Assembly: GCA_902362875.1 (NCBI GenBank)
Contig: CABIYF010000001.1
Coordinates: 109,085 to 173,084, forward strand
Length of the DNA stretch: 64,000 bases
Source of the DNA: Eubacteriaceae bacterium
GTDB lineage: Bacteria > Bacillota > Clostridia > Lachnospirales > Lachnospiraceae
Direction: 5' to 3'
The first letter of the stretch is position 1. Each line of letters starts with the position of its first letter. Positions 16,363-25,407 of this stretch are shown here, one piece after another. The notes under the pieces are model-generated. The model did no database searches, was not told the origin of the DNA, and saw only the letters and a list, made by a program, of their open reading frames with translations. A program made the translations under genes and the position numbers.

Positions 16363-17784
16363 ATGCCATATCCATATAAGAAGATGACCCAGGAAGATTT
16401 CGATAAGATCATCGAGATCACAGACAACGAACGTGTATGGGTCGGCGATGAGATCGCAAAAGAATATTACAAAGATGAGATGCCGGAATATGGAGTATTT
16501 CCACCGGAATTATACGTGGAAGTATTAAATAAAGAAGAAGTTTCCGCAATCATGAAATATGCTTACGAACAGAACATTCCAGTTGTCTGCCGTGGAGCAG
16601 GAACAGGGCTTGCTGGTGGAGCAACTTGTAAGTATGGTGGAATCATGTTATCTATCATGCGCATGAACAAGATCTTTCCAGTCGATCATAAGAACCAGAC
16701 GATCACAGCACAGCCGGGAGCTTTACTGATCGATATTCAGGCAGCAGCGAAAGAAGAAGGATTATTCTACCCACCAGATCCAGGAGAGAAAACAGCTTCC
16801 ATCGGTGGAAATGTTATTACGAATGCAGGTGGAATGAAAGCAGTCAGATATGGACTTACCAGAGACTTTGTACGTTGTATCGAAGCGGTTCTGCCAGATG
16901 GATCTATTATGAATTTTTCATCCAATGTCGTAAAGAATACAACAGGATTTGATGTGAAAGACTTAGTGATCGGTTCTGAGGGAACTTTATGTATCTTAAC
17001 AGAAGTAACATTAAAATTATTGCCTGCACCAACATGTTCAAGCACACTGGTTATGCCATTTAGAAGCTTAGAAGAATGTGCAGATATGGTGCCAAAAGTA
17101 TTAGAGCTTCCATTTGTACCAACAGCGATCGAATTCTTAGAAAGAGAACTGATCGATATCGTAGAGAGAAGCTTACATAAAGCATTTCCAGTCAAACATG
17201 GAGAAGCAGTGCTGATCGTTATGTATGATGCATCAAGTAAGGAAGAACTTGATCGTGCAGTAGAAGCAGCTGCGGAAGCGGCATTGGAACATGGTGCGCT
17301 TGACTGTAATATTGCTGGAACACCAGAACGTGCAGCTTCTGTATGGGAAGTCAGGGGAGCTATCCTTGAAGGTATGAAAGCAGATTCTGTTTCACAGGAA
17401 GAGTGTGATGTCGTTGTTCCAAGATCAGAGATTGCAGAATATGTAAAACAGGCGAAGAAGATCGCATCTGCACATGGAATCCGCGTAGAACCATGTGGAC
17501 ATTGTGGTGATGGAAATATTCATACAGAGATGCTTCGTGGACCAGAGATGAGTGATGAAGAATGGAAGAAGGCAACCCATGAATCATTAACAGAATTATA
17601 CGCATTATCCAAAAAACTTGGAGGACAGTTATCTGGAGAACATGGAATCGGAAACGGCCGTCTTGATTTCTTAGAGGAATTTGCGGGACCAAGAATGATC
17701 GAATTATACAAATCTATCAAACGTGCATTTGATGACAAGCTGATCTTGAATCCAGGAAAAATGATCAAGATCGATGAAAACTAG
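16363..17784 (+). CDS. FAD-linked 2-hydroxyacid dehydrogenase (GlcD/LctD type)
   Basis: 473 aa. The N-terminal half is a PCMH FAD domain with 'PVVCRGAGTGLAGGA' near 76-90 and 'GGNVITNAGGMKAVRYG' near 148-164. The C-terminal half is FAD-oxidase_C with conserved metal or substrate residues in 'CGHCGDGNIHTE' and 'SGEHGIGNGR'. This is the catalytic subunit of Etf-dependent D-lactate or related dehydrogenases. A lactate permease and racemase, usual partners in lactate clusters, are absent here, so the substrate could be another 2-hydroxyacid. Confidence 0.85.
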   Translation: MPYPYKKMTQEDFDKIIEITDNERVWVGDEIAKEYYKDEMPEYGVFPPELYVEVLNKEEVSAIMKYAYEQNIPVVCRGAGTGLAGGATCKYGGIMLSIMRMNKIFPVDHKNQTITAQPGALLIDIQAAAKEEGLFYPPDPGEKTASIGGNVITNAGGMKAVRYGLTRDFVRCIEAVLPDGSIMNFSSNVVKNTTGFDVKDLVIGSEGTLCILTEVTLKLLPAPTCSSTLVMPFRSLEECADMVPKVLELPFVPTAIEFLERELIDIVERSLHKAFPVKHGEAVLIVMYDASSKEELDRAVEAAAEAALEHGALDCNIAGTPERAASVWEVRGAILEGMKADSVSQEECDVVVPRSEIAEYVKQAKKIASAHGIRVEPCGHCGDGNIHTEMLRGPEMSDEEWKKATHESLTELYALSKKLGGQLSGEHGIGNGRLDFLEEFAGPRMIELYKSIKRAFDDKLILNPGKMIKIDEN

Positions 17785-17823
17785 AATATCAGACTACATT
17801 AAGAGAAAAGAGAGGACGACAAA

Positions 17824-19002
17824 ATGAGCGGCAAAAAAAGTTTACTAGTTGACAAGAGTAAGATGCCTCTTGCCATGGGAATTGCATTCGTAGCGTTTAC
17901 AACACAGTTTGGAGGCGGATTTGCTTCCGGAGCACAGATTTACCAGTACTTTATCAACTATGGAATATGGTGTCTGTTAATGCCATTAGTTACACAGGGA
18001 TTATATGCATTGTTTTTCTGGTATGGAATGCGTTATGCATATAAACATAAAACATATGATTACAGAAGCTTTTCTGACAGTTTATATGGCAAGACGAGAC
18101 CAATTATGTCAAATCTATATGAGATCTGTTACCTGATCATGATCGGAACTGCATCTGCAGCAGCATTTGCAACGGGTGGATCAACACTTCAGATGTTATT
18201 TGGGATTCCTTACTGGGTATGTACACTGATCATTGCAGCATTTATCTTCGTGATCGCACTGTTTGGAACAAGCGTTGTAAGAAAATGTGCATCTACTTTA
18301 AGTGTACTGATCTTGATCGGATTAGTTCTTGTATTAGTACCAAATATCATCGTACAGTGGGATGCGATCACAGCAGCAGTTTCAAACTTAGTATCAGGAA
18401 AGATGCCAGTGATCTCAGGAGAAAGCGGAGCATTTGGACCAGCTCTTTATTCCGCAGTATTATATTTCTTTTTCCAGTTAGCATCTGTGTCTGTCATGTA
18501 CCAGCATATGGAACCTGTGACAGATAAGAAACAGATTAATAAAGCGGCTATTGAGATCTTTATATTTAACTTCTTTGCAATGGAATTATCTATCATTGGA
18601 CTATTGGCCGTTGCATACGCAGCAGATCTTGTAACAGCGACAGTTCCTATGTTAGTATTAGTACAAAATGGAGTATCTTCAGGATTATTGACACCGATCA
18701 TCTCTATTTTGATCATTCTTGGATCTATTTCAACGGCTGTAAATATGATCTCAGGAATCGTAACAAGATGTGTAAATGCAGTGGAACGTCGTATGACATC
18801 CCAAAAGGCAAGACAGAATGGGCATTTAGTAAGAAATGCCATTGCAACACTGATTTTTACATTCTTAGCGTTTGCCATTGCACAGTTTGGATTGTTAGCC
18901 GTTGTAAAACAGGGATATGCATACCTTGGATATGCAGCATTTATCACATTGTTTGTGCCATTTATCATTCATGTGATCGTGACAAAAGGGAAAGAAATTT
19001 AA
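17824..19002 (+). CDS. YkvI-like membrane transporter
   Basis: 392 aa with about ten or eleven hydrophobic spans. The first span carries 'FTTQFGGGFASGAQIYQYF', typical of the YkvI family, which is distantly related to the LeuT/APC fold. Substrate unknown. It lies 40 bases after the dehydrogenase gene with its own GAGAGGACGA site and no terminator between them, so it is probably the uptake system of the Etf-dehydrogenase operon. Confidence 0.75.
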   Translation: MSGKKSLLVDKSKMPLAMGIAFVAFTTQFGGGFASGAQIYQYFINYGIWCLLMPLVTQGLYALFFWYGMRYAYKHKTYDYRSFSDSLYGKTRPIMSNLYEICYLIMIGTASAAAFATGGSTLQMLFGIPYWVCTLIIAAFIFVIALFGTSVVRKCASTLSVLILIGLVLVLVPNIIVQWDAITAAVSNLVSGKMPVISGESGAFGPALYSAVLYFFFQLASVSVMYQHMEPVTDKKQINKAAIEIFIFNFFAMELSIIGLLAVAYAADLVTATVPMLVLVQNGVSSGLLTPIISILIILGSISTAVNMISGIVTRCVNAVERRMTSQKARQNGHLVRNAIATLIFTFLAFAIAQFGLLAVVKQGYAYLGYAAFITLFVPFIIHVIVTKGKEI

Positions 19003-19020
19003 AGATAACAGGGGAATTGT

Positions 19021-19989
19021 ATGAAAAATAGAGTTTTAAAAATAATGTTGCTGATTGCGGTGTTGTCTCAAGCGTCCATATGTAAAAATGTTGAGGCAAA
19101 AACAAAAGAAATTACGGTAAAAAGTAAAGGGGTTCAGACAATTGATGTAATCCAGAAGGCTTTGGATCATGCGAAAAATGACAAAAATAATTATTATAAG
19201 ATCAAAGTAGAACCTGGAAAATATGAGATGAGAACAAACAATGGCTTACACATTTACAGCAATACAGATCTTGATATGACAGGGGTTACGATCAAAAGAA
19301 CTTTGTCAGCAGGTGTTGGAGGGATGATTGTTGTTGGTGATCCAAGAAGAGAAGGTGGAAAATCAAATACAAAGGGTGGCGGTTACACACTTGGAGGTTA
19401 TAAGAGAGGTAAAAATATTACGATCACAGGTGGAACATTAAATGCAGGAGTTGGAACTTCGAATGTAAAAGCCGTTTCTACATTGATGACATTTTCTCAC
19501 GTTCAAAATATAAAGTTAAAGAATATGACATTTATTTATAAACCAAAGAAGAAAGATAATGCACATTCCATTGAATTTGGGGCATCAAAAAATGTGATAA
19601 TTGATGGGTGTAAATTTTATGGGAATTATAAAGTTCTTGAAGCACTTCAGTTAGAATCTGCACAAAAAGGAGTGGCACATTCTGATCTTATGGGAAAAGA
19701 AGATGGAACCAAGACAAAAAATGTCTTAGTTAAAAATTGTGTATTTGATCATTATATACTGGCAATGGGTGCGAACCATGGCTGTAAAAAAGATCTATAT
19801 ACGATTAATATCAAAAATAATACATTTTCAAAAATCAAGAAATTTGCAATATGTGCCTATAATTTTAAAGGAAAGGTTTCTGGCAATATTGTAAAGAAAA
19901 GTGGTAAGAAAAAATTTGATCAGTTTGTTTATAAACAAGGATCAAGAAATAAATTAAAAATCAGCAAGAATAATAAAGTACGAAAATAG
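19021..19989 (+). CDS. Secreted right-handed beta-helix protein
   Basis: 322 aa. A signal peptide (about residues 1-26, ending 'NVEA') is followed by a Lys-rich, repetitive protein with pectate-lyase-like rungs ('KNITITGGTLNAG', 'QNIKLKNMTFIY', 'KNVIIDGCKFYG', 'KNVLVKNCVFDHY'). This indicates an exported parallel beta-helix, possibly polysaccharide-binding or a lyase. The net charge is strongly positive. It follows the transporter by 18 bases but is functionally unrelated and more A/T-rich. Catalytic residues cannot be assigned. Confidence 0.75.
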   Translation: MKNRVLKIMLLIAVLSQASICKNVEAKTKEITVKSKGVQTIDVIQKALDHAKNDKNNYYKIKVEPGKYEMRTNNGLHIYSNTDLDMTGVTIKRTLSAGVGGMIVVGDPRREGGKSNTKGGGYTLGGYKRGKNITITGGTLNAGVGTSNVKAVSTLMTFSHVQNIKLKNMTFIYKPKKKDNAHSIEFGASKNVIIDGCKFYGNYKVLEALQLESAQKGVAHSDLMGKEDGTKTKNVLVKNCVFDHYILAMGANHGCKKDLYTINIKNNTFSKIKKFAICAYNFKGKVSGNIVKKSGKKKFDQFVYKQGSRNKLKISKNNKVRK

Positions 19990-19993
19990 AAAC

Positions 19994-20022
19994 TTGCAAT
20001 TGAAAAAAATTTGATATATACT
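19994..20022 (+). promoter_or_regulatory. Promoter of the TPP-riboswitch transcript
   Basis: TTGCAA (19994-19999), 17 bases, TATACT (20017-20022). The riboswitch begins about 16 bases later. Confidence 0.65.
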
Positions 20023-20037
20023 AGTTAAGATAAAAAG

Positions 20038-20121
20038 ACAGGGAGCTTGTGAAACAGGCTGAGAGGAAAGTAAAACTTTCGACCTTTGAACCTGATTTGG
20101 GTAATGCCAACGTAGGAAACG
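20038..20121 (+). promoter_or_regulatory. TPP riboswitch (THI element)
   Basis: Hallmark conserved segments are present in order: ACAGGGAGC, the P2/P3 core GGCTGAGAGG, a short variable hairpin (AAAGT/ACTTT), then ACCTTTGAACCTGAT and TGGGTAATGCCA-CGTAGG. It binds thiamine pyrophosphate. With the downstream terminator it should switch off thiD-cytX when TPP is plentiful. Confidence 0.95.
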
Positions 20122-20142
20122 AAGATCATGAATCGCGAACAT

Positions 20143-20178
20143 ACGGAAAGTTACTAAATCAGAGGCTTTCCGTTTTTT
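20143..20178 (+). terminator. Riboswitch expression-platform terminator
   Basis: ACGGAAAG pairs with CTTTCCGT across a 14-base loop, then TTTTT. It lies 22 bases after the TPP aptamer and 130 bases before thiD. The remaining leader to 20310 shows no gene. Confidence 0.85.
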
Positions 20179-20310
20179 CGTGTTATAGGGAATTCTATTA
20201 TGGGAAAATCCATGGAGAATTCATAGTGATACGAAATAATGCGGTCAATTGGGGGCACCACTTTTGATCGCAATATAAAAGTAATGCATAAGAGAAAGGA
20301 AGAGATACTT

Positions 20311-21114
20311 ATGAGAACAGCATTATCAATCGCTGGAAGTGATTCCAGTGGAGGCGCTGGAGTACAGGCTGACTTAAAGACCATGACAATGAATGGTGTA
20401 TTTGCAATGAGTGCGATCACAGCACTGACAGCCCAGAATACAACCGGCGTAACAGGAATCTTAGAAGCAGATCCAGAATTTTTAAAGAAACAGATCGACG
20501 CAGTCTTTGAAGACATCAGACCCGATGCAGTGAAGATCGGAATGGTTTCCTCAAGCGGACTGATCCAGACGATCGCAGAGAGATTACAGCATTATAAAGC
20601 AGAAAACATTGTTGTCGATCCGGTTATGGTAGCAACGAGCGGATCAAGATTATTAGAAGAAGATGCTGTAGATACATTAAAGAAAGAATTATTACTGATT
20701 GCAACGGTAATTACACCAAACATCCCAGAGGCAGAAATCCTTTGTGGAATGGAAATCCATACAGAAGAAGATATGGTAGTTGCAGCGAAAGCAATTTATG
20801 AAGATCTTGGATGTGCAGTTTTATTAAAAGGTGGTCATAACATTAACGATGCCAATGACTTATTATATACAAAAGAAGAAGTTTCCTGGTTTAAAGGAAA
20901 AAGAATCGATAATTCCAATACACACGGAACAGGATGCACCCTTTCCAGTGCGATCGCAGCAAATCTTGCCAAAGGTTTTGATCTTAAGACTTCTGTAAAA
21001 AGAGCGAAAGATTATATTTCAAGAGCATTGGCAGATATGTTAGATTTAGGAGCCGGAAGCGGACCAATGAATCATGCGTTTGACTTAAAAGATGAATGGA
21101 AAGAGGAGGCATAA
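20311..21114 (+). CDS. thiD: Hydroxymethylpyrimidine / phosphomethylpyrimidine kinase
   Basis: 267 aa from ATG 20311 (AGAAAGGAAGAG upstream); an in-frame ATG at 20239 would add residues unlike the family. The start 'TALSIAGSDSSGGAGVQADLKT', and the C-terminal 'NTHGTGCTLSSAIAANLA' with the catalytic Cys, are diagnostic. It phosphorylates HMP and HMP-P for thiamine synthesis. It is under TPP riboswitch control and coupled to a permease, so it likely serves salvage of imported pyrimidine. Confidence 0.93.
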   Translation: MRTALSIAGSDSSGGAGVQADLKTMTMNGVFAMSAITALTAQNTTGVTGILEADPEFLKKQIDAVFEDIRPDAVKIGMVSSSGLIQTIAERLQHYKAENIVVDPVMVATSGSRLLEEDAVDTLKKELLLIATVITPNIPEAEILCGMEIHTEEDMVVAAKAIYEDLGCAVLLKGGHNINDANDLLYTKEEVSWFKGKRIDNSNTHGTGCTLSSAIAANLAKGFDLKTSVKRAKDYISRALADMLDLGAGSGPMNHAFDLKDEWKEEA

Positions 21115-21117
21115 GTG

Positions 21118-22290
21118 ATGGGCAGCAGAAGAACATCAATCTTTGAGAATGGACTGATCTGGTTTGGAGCCGGAGTTTCATTAGCAGAAATTTTAACAGG
21201 TACAAGTTTTGCACCTTTGGGATTTACCCAAGGATTGTTAGCAATCATTATCGGACATATTATTGGATGTGGTATGATGTTTTTCGCCGGATTTATCGGT
21301 GGAAAGACAAGAAAAAGTGCGATGGAAACTGTAAAAATGAGTTTTGGATCAACAGGAGCTTTATTATTTGCAATCTTGAATATCTTACAGTTAGTCGGAT
21401 GGACAGCCATTATGATCTATGATGGATCATTAGCGGCAGCAGGAATCTTCAATGTCGCAAACTGGGTATGGCCGGTTGTGATCGGTGGACTGATCATTAT
21501 CTGGATCTTAGTTGGAATTGAAAGTTTAGGAAAGATCAATACGGTTGCTATGGCAGCTTTATTTATCTTAACATTAGTATTAAGCTATATCATTTTTGGA
21601 CACGGATCATTAAATACAGTTGCAAATGATGGATTAACTTTCGGAGCAGCTGTAGAACTTGCTGTAGCAATGCCATTATCATGGCTTCCACTGATCAGTG
21701 ACTACACAAGAGAAGCCAAAGAACCAACGAAAGCAACATGGGCAAGTGTGATCGTTTATGGATTAGTCAGCTGTTGGATGTATGTGATCGGTATGGGAAT
21801 CTCTATCTTTACCGGAGAATCCGATATCGCACAGATCATGGTAAAAGCAGGGCTTGGAATTGCAGGACTGTTAATTATCGTATTTTCAACAGTTACAACA
21901 ACTTTCTTAGATGCATGGTCTGCCGGAATTTCCAGTGAATCTTTATCTAAGAATATCAATGGAAAATGGATCGCAATCGCAGCAACAGTGATCGGAACGA
22001 TTGGAGCTATCGTTTATCCAATGGATGATATCACAGATTTCTTATATCTGATTGGATCTGTCTTTGCACCAATGATCGCAGTGCAGATTGCAGATTTCTT
22101 TATCTTGCATCAGGATTTTTCAAGAAAATCTGTATGTATTCAGAATATGCTTGTATGGGTGGTAGGATTTATCGCATATCGTTGGCTGATGGGTGTTGAT
22201 ACGATCCTTGGAAATACACTTCCAGATATGGTAATCACAATTATTTTAAGTGTGATCATGAGTTTGCTGTTTGGGAAGAAGAATAATTAA
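21118..22290 (+). CDS. cytX: CytX-like hydroxymethylpyrimidine permease
   Basis: 390 aa, about twelve spans, NCS1/cytosine-permease family. The start 'SIFENGLIWFGAGVSLAEILTGTSF' region and 'WLPLISDYTREAKEP' near residue 180 are typical of CytX. ATG 21118 is favoured over GTG 21115, with GAGGAGG eight bases upstream. Location after thiD under a TPP riboswitch supports HMP uptake. Transport specificity is inferred from context. Confidence 0.85.
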   Translation: MGSRRTSIFENGLIWFGAGVSLAEILTGTSFAPLGFTQGLLAIIIGHIIGCGMMFFAGFIGGKTRKSAMETVKMSFGSTGALLFAILNILQLVGWTAIMIYDGSLAAAGIFNVANWVWPVVIGGLIIIWILVGIESLGKINTVAMAALFILTLVLSYIIFGHGSLNTVANDGLTFGAAVELAVAMPLSWLPLISDYTREAKEPTKATWASVIVYGLVSCWMYVIGMGISIFTGESDIAQIMVKAGLGIAGLLIIVFSTVTTTFLDAWSAGISSESLSKNINGKWIAIAATVIGTIGAIVYPMDDITDFLYLIGSVFAPMIAVQIADFFILHQDFSRKSVCIQNMLVWVVGFIAYRWLMGVDTILGNTLPDMVITIILSVIMSLLFGKKNN

Positions 22291-22330
22291 GCCCTTTATA
22301 AATTAACTTATATAATAATAACATATAATC

Positions 22331-22369
22331 CCCTATAAGATATTTCTATATCCTATAGGGGATTTTTCT
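22331..22369 (+). terminator. Terminator after thiamine salvage operon
   Basis: ATCCCCTATA-GATAT pairs with ATATC-TATAGGGGAT around TTCT, followed by TTTT. Confidence 0.85.
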
Positions 22370-22461
22370 TCCACAAACCTATTGACAATCACGAACACAT
22401 TTCTTATAATCATATTATTTCTATTAGAATTATATGAAATATAACGAAGAAGGTGACAGAT

Positions 22462-23118
22462 ATGAAAGAAATATTATGCTTCGGAGATTCCAACACATAT
22501 GGACTGATTCCAGGTACAACAAGAAGATATGACAGAGGAACAAGATGGACAGGAATTTTATCAGAGAAGCTTTACGATAAAGGATATAGAATCATTGAAG
22601 AAGGATTATGTGGAAGAACCAGTATTTTTGACGATGCAACAAGAGATGGAAGAAATGGATCAAAAGTACTTCCGATGCTTTTAGAGACACATGCACCACT
22701 TGACCAGGTTGTTTTAATGCTTGGAACAAATGACTGTAAAACATATAATCATGCGAGTGCTGAGCGTATTGGAAAAGGAATTGAGAAACTGATCCAGCAG
22801 ATCAAAAAAGCAGATCCAGCGATTGATATTTTATTGGTATCTCCAATCGAACTTGGAGAAGATGTATGGAAACCAGGATTCGATCCCGAATTTGACCAGC
22901 ATTCTGTGAAAGTATCCAAACAATTAAAACAGACATACCTAAATATCGCATGGAAATACGGATGCGATTTTCTTGCAGCAAGTGATGTGGCAAAGCCAAG
23001 CAAGGCAGATATGGAACATATGAATGAAGAAGGACATAAAAACCTTGCAGGAGCCATAGAATCATTTCTTGTAGAAAAGGAAAGAAATCATTCAAACGAT
23101 TATGTAAATGTGGTATGA
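22462..23118 (+). CDS. SGNH/GDSL-family esterase
   Basis: 218 aa from ATG 22462 (AGAAGG eight bases upstream; a GTG nine bases earlier lacks a site). SGNH blocks are visible: 'CFGDSNTYG' with nucleophile Ser near residue 8, Gly in block II ('EEGLCGRT'), 'LGTNDCK' with Asn in block III, and Asp/His in 'DMEHMNEEGHKNL'. It is cytoplasmic (no signal peptide) and resembles arylesterase/acyl-hydrolase members that act on small acyl esters. Monocistronic. Confidence 0.85.
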   Translation: MKEILCFGDSNTYGLIPGTTRRYDRGTRWTGILSEKLYDKGYRIIEEGLCGRTSIFDDATRDGRNGSKVLPMLLETHAPLDQVVLMLGTNDCKTYNHASAERIGKGIEKLIQQIKKADPAIDILLVSPIELGEDVWKPGFDPEFDQHSVKVSKQLKQTYLNIAWKYGCDFLAASDVAKPSKADMEHMNEEGHKNLAGAIESFLVEKERNHSNDYVNVV

Positions 23119-23127
23119 TAAGAGAGA

Positions 23128-23158
23128 CTGAGAATCCTACAAAGTAGGATTCTTTCTT
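23128..23158 (+). terminator. Terminator after esterase gene
   Basis: AGAATCCTAC pairs perfectly with GTAGGATTCT around AAA and is followed by TTCTT. Confidence 0.8.
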
Positions 23159-23210
23159 GTAAGAATTTACATAACTAACGATACAAAACATTCAGAAAGG
23201 AATTTTACAT

Positions 23211-24755
23211 ATGGAAACGATCAATCCACAGGAATGGAAAAAAGACCTGCCAGCATTTAAAGAAAAGACAGACCAGTTTTATGCAGGAGAACTAAGTAAA
23301 GCAGATTACAAAGGCTTTTCCGGTGGTTACGGAAGTTATGCACAGAAAGATGGAAAAGCAAGTATGATCCGTCTTCGTATGTCAGGCGGGCATTTAACAA
23401 AAGACAAATTAAAATTTATTGCAGACAGTATCAAAACATATAATGTAGATAAAGTGCATTTAACAACATGTCAGGCAATCCAGTTACATAACTTACAGCC
23501 AGAAGCAATCTATGGAATCATGGAAGGTGGATTGGATCATGGCATTGTAACAATGGGTGGTGGCGGAGATTTCCCACGAAATGTTACTGTATCCCCATTA
23601 TCTGGTGTGCAAAAAGGAGAATATTTTAACGTTCTTCCTTATGCAGAAGCAGCCGGAGAATACTTAATGACATTTATTAAAAAAGAAGTTATGCCAAGAA
23701 AGTTAAAAGTTGGATTCTCAAATGGACCAGCGAATGAGACACATGCGACATTCCGTGATCTTGGATTTGTGGCAAGAGAAGATGGAAACTTTGATGTCTA
23801 CAGTGCTGGAGGACTTGGTAACAATGCAAGATTTGGACTCAAAGTCGATGAGAATGTAGAACCAGAGAAAATTCTTTACTATATCTGTGCAATGCGAGAG
23901 ACATTTATCGCACATGGAAACTATAAACAGCGCGGAAGAGCCAGAACACGTTACATGCAGGAGACTTTAGGAGAAGAAGGATATATCAAAGCATTCCATG
24001 AAAAGCTAGATGAAGTTTTCGCATCTGGACAGGATTTAGATCTTCATATAGAGATTCCTGAAGTAACAAAACAAGGAGATGAAAGTAAAGCAGAAGGAAA
24101 ACGTGTGATCGAGCAGAAACAAGAAGGATTATATGCAGTTGCTTATCATCCATTTGGTGGCTGCCCAAAACCTGAGAAATTAGGTCAGATCTATGATGTG
24201 ATCAAAGATATGGATGAGGTAGAAGCACGGATCTCTCCAGATGAGACGATGTATATCATTAATCTGACTGGAGATGAAGCAAAGAAAGTTTTAGAAGTCA
24301 CAAATGATGGTGCAGAAACATTGTTTGAGACATCGGTATCCTGTATCGGGGCAACAATCTGTCAGGTTGGATTAAGAGATTCTCAAGGACTGTTACACAA
24401 AGTGATCAAAGCAGAAAGAGAAGCCGGATTAAAAGATGGATCATTACCAAAGATTCATATTTCCGGATGTATGTCTTCTTGTGGAACACACCAGATCGGA
24501 GAGATCGGATTCCACGGAAGTATGAAAGTGATTGATAAAGTTGCTCATTCTGCATTTGTTCTTCATATCAATGGATCTGATTATCAGGGCAAAGAGGTTA
24601 TGGGAGAAGAAGTAGGAACCATCCTTGAAGAAGATATTCCAAAATTCCTTGTAAAATTAGGACATACCGTTGAGAGCGAAGGACTTGATTATGCACAGTG
24701 GAATGCAAAACATCCAGAAGGTATCAAGGAAATCGCAAAAGAATATTTACAATAA
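23211..24755 (+). CDS. Siroheme nitrite/sulfite reductase, haemoprotein subunit
   Basis: 514 aa; ATG follows GAAAGGAA. Two ferredoxin-like halves are followed by the [4Fe-4S]-siroheme motifs: Cys-x5-Cys in 'SCIGATICQVG' and Cys-x3-Cys in 'SGCMSSCGTHQIG'. It catalyses six-electron reduction of sulfite to sulfide or nitrite to ammonia. Neighbouring genes make siroheme, so cofactor and enzyme form one operon. No flavoprotein partner is present; ferredoxin is the likely donor. Sulfite versus nitrite cannot be decided from sequence alone. Confidence 0.9.
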   Translation: METINPQEWKKDLPAFKEKTDQFYAGELSKADYKGFSGGYGSYAQKDGKASMIRLRMSGGHLTKDKLKFIADSIKTYNVDKVHLTTCQAIQLHNLQPEAIYGIMEGGLDHGIVTMGGGGDFPRNVTVSPLSGVQKGEYFNVLPYAEAAGEYLMTFIKKEVMPRKLKVGFSNGPANETHATFRDLGFVAREDGNFDVYSAGGLGNNARFGLKVDENVEPEKILYYICAMRETFIAHGNYKQRGRARTRYMQETLGEEGYIKAFHEKLDEVFASGQDLDLHIEIPEVTKQGDESKAEGKRVIEQKQEGLYAVAYHPFGGCPKPEKLGQIYDVIKDMDEVEARISPDETMYIINLTGDEAKKVLEVTNDGAETLFETSVSCIGATICQVGLRDSQGLLHKVIKAEREAGLKDGSLPKIHISGCMSSCGTHQIGEIGFHGSMKVIDKVAHSAFVLHINGSDYQGKEVMGEEVGTILEEDIPKFLVKLGHTVESEGLDYAQWNAKHPEGIKEIAKEYLQ

Positions 24756-24767
24756 CAGGTAGAAGCA

Positions 24768-25406
24768 ATGGCATATTTTCCAATGTTTGTACAACTAAAG
24801 AATAAAAAATGTCTCGTGATCGGTGGTGGCAGGATCGCACTTCGTAAGATCGAAGTCTTAAAAGATTTTGAAGCGGATGTTACCGTGATTGCACCAGAGA
24901 TGATACCACAGATTCGGCAGATCGATAAGATCCGCCGAATCTTTCGAACGTTTATGGAGAAAGATTTCAAAGATGTAAATCTTGTAGTCGCAGCCACGGA
25001 TGATCAAAAGGTAAACAGCGAGATCAGCCAGATTTGCAGACAACAAAAGATTCCTGTCAATGCGGTTGATCAGAAAGAAGACTGTAGCTTTATTTTTCCA
25101 TCCTATGTCAAGGAGGGAGAAGTGGTGGCAGCATTTTCGAGCGGTGGCCAAAGTCCTGTGATCACACAATATTTAAAGAAAAAGATCAAACCTGATCTGA
25201 CAGAAGAATTAGGACAGATCGCACAGATTTTAGGAGGTCTTAGGACACTTGCAAAATCATGTATTGCAACAGAACAGCAGCGTAAGGCATTTTATAAAGA
25301 ATTATTACAAATCGGATTAGAAGATATTGATTCATTAGAAGAACAACGAATCAATGAAATCATTCAAAAATATACAAAAAATCAGAGTGAAATCGAGGAA
25401 CAGTAA
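24768..25406 (+). CDS. Precorrin-2 dehydrogenase / sirohydrochlorin ferrochelatase (CysG N-terminal type)
   Basis: 212 aa. Rossmann start 'CLVIGGGRIALRKIEVL' binds NAD; later 'CSFIFPSYVKEGEVVAAFSSGG' region (near residues 106-127) is typical of the MET8/CysG-N family, with catalytic Asp expected near 100 ('AVDQKED'). It converts precorrin-2 to siroheme. It lies 12 bases after the reductase gene. The product overlaps in function with the CobA domain of the triple fusion downstream, which supplies precorrin-2. Confidence 0.88.
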   Translation: MAYFPMFVQLKNKKCLVIGGGRIALRKIEVLKDFEADVTVIAPEMIPQIRQIDKIRRIFRTFMEKDFKDVNLVVAATDDQKVNSEISQICRQQKIPVNAVDQKEDCSFIFPSYVKEGEVVAAFSSGGQSPVITQYLKKKIKPDLTEELGQIAQILGGLRTLAKSCIATEQQRKAFYKELLQIGLEDIDSLEEQRINEIIQKYTKNQSEIEEQ

Positions 25407-25407
25407 A

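Noticed and set aside
16363..17784. Naming the FAD dehydrogenase as lactate dehydrogenase (lctD)
   Set aside because: The Etf context fits, but lactate permease and racemase are missing and substrate residues cannot be read with confidence, so I left the symbol empty.
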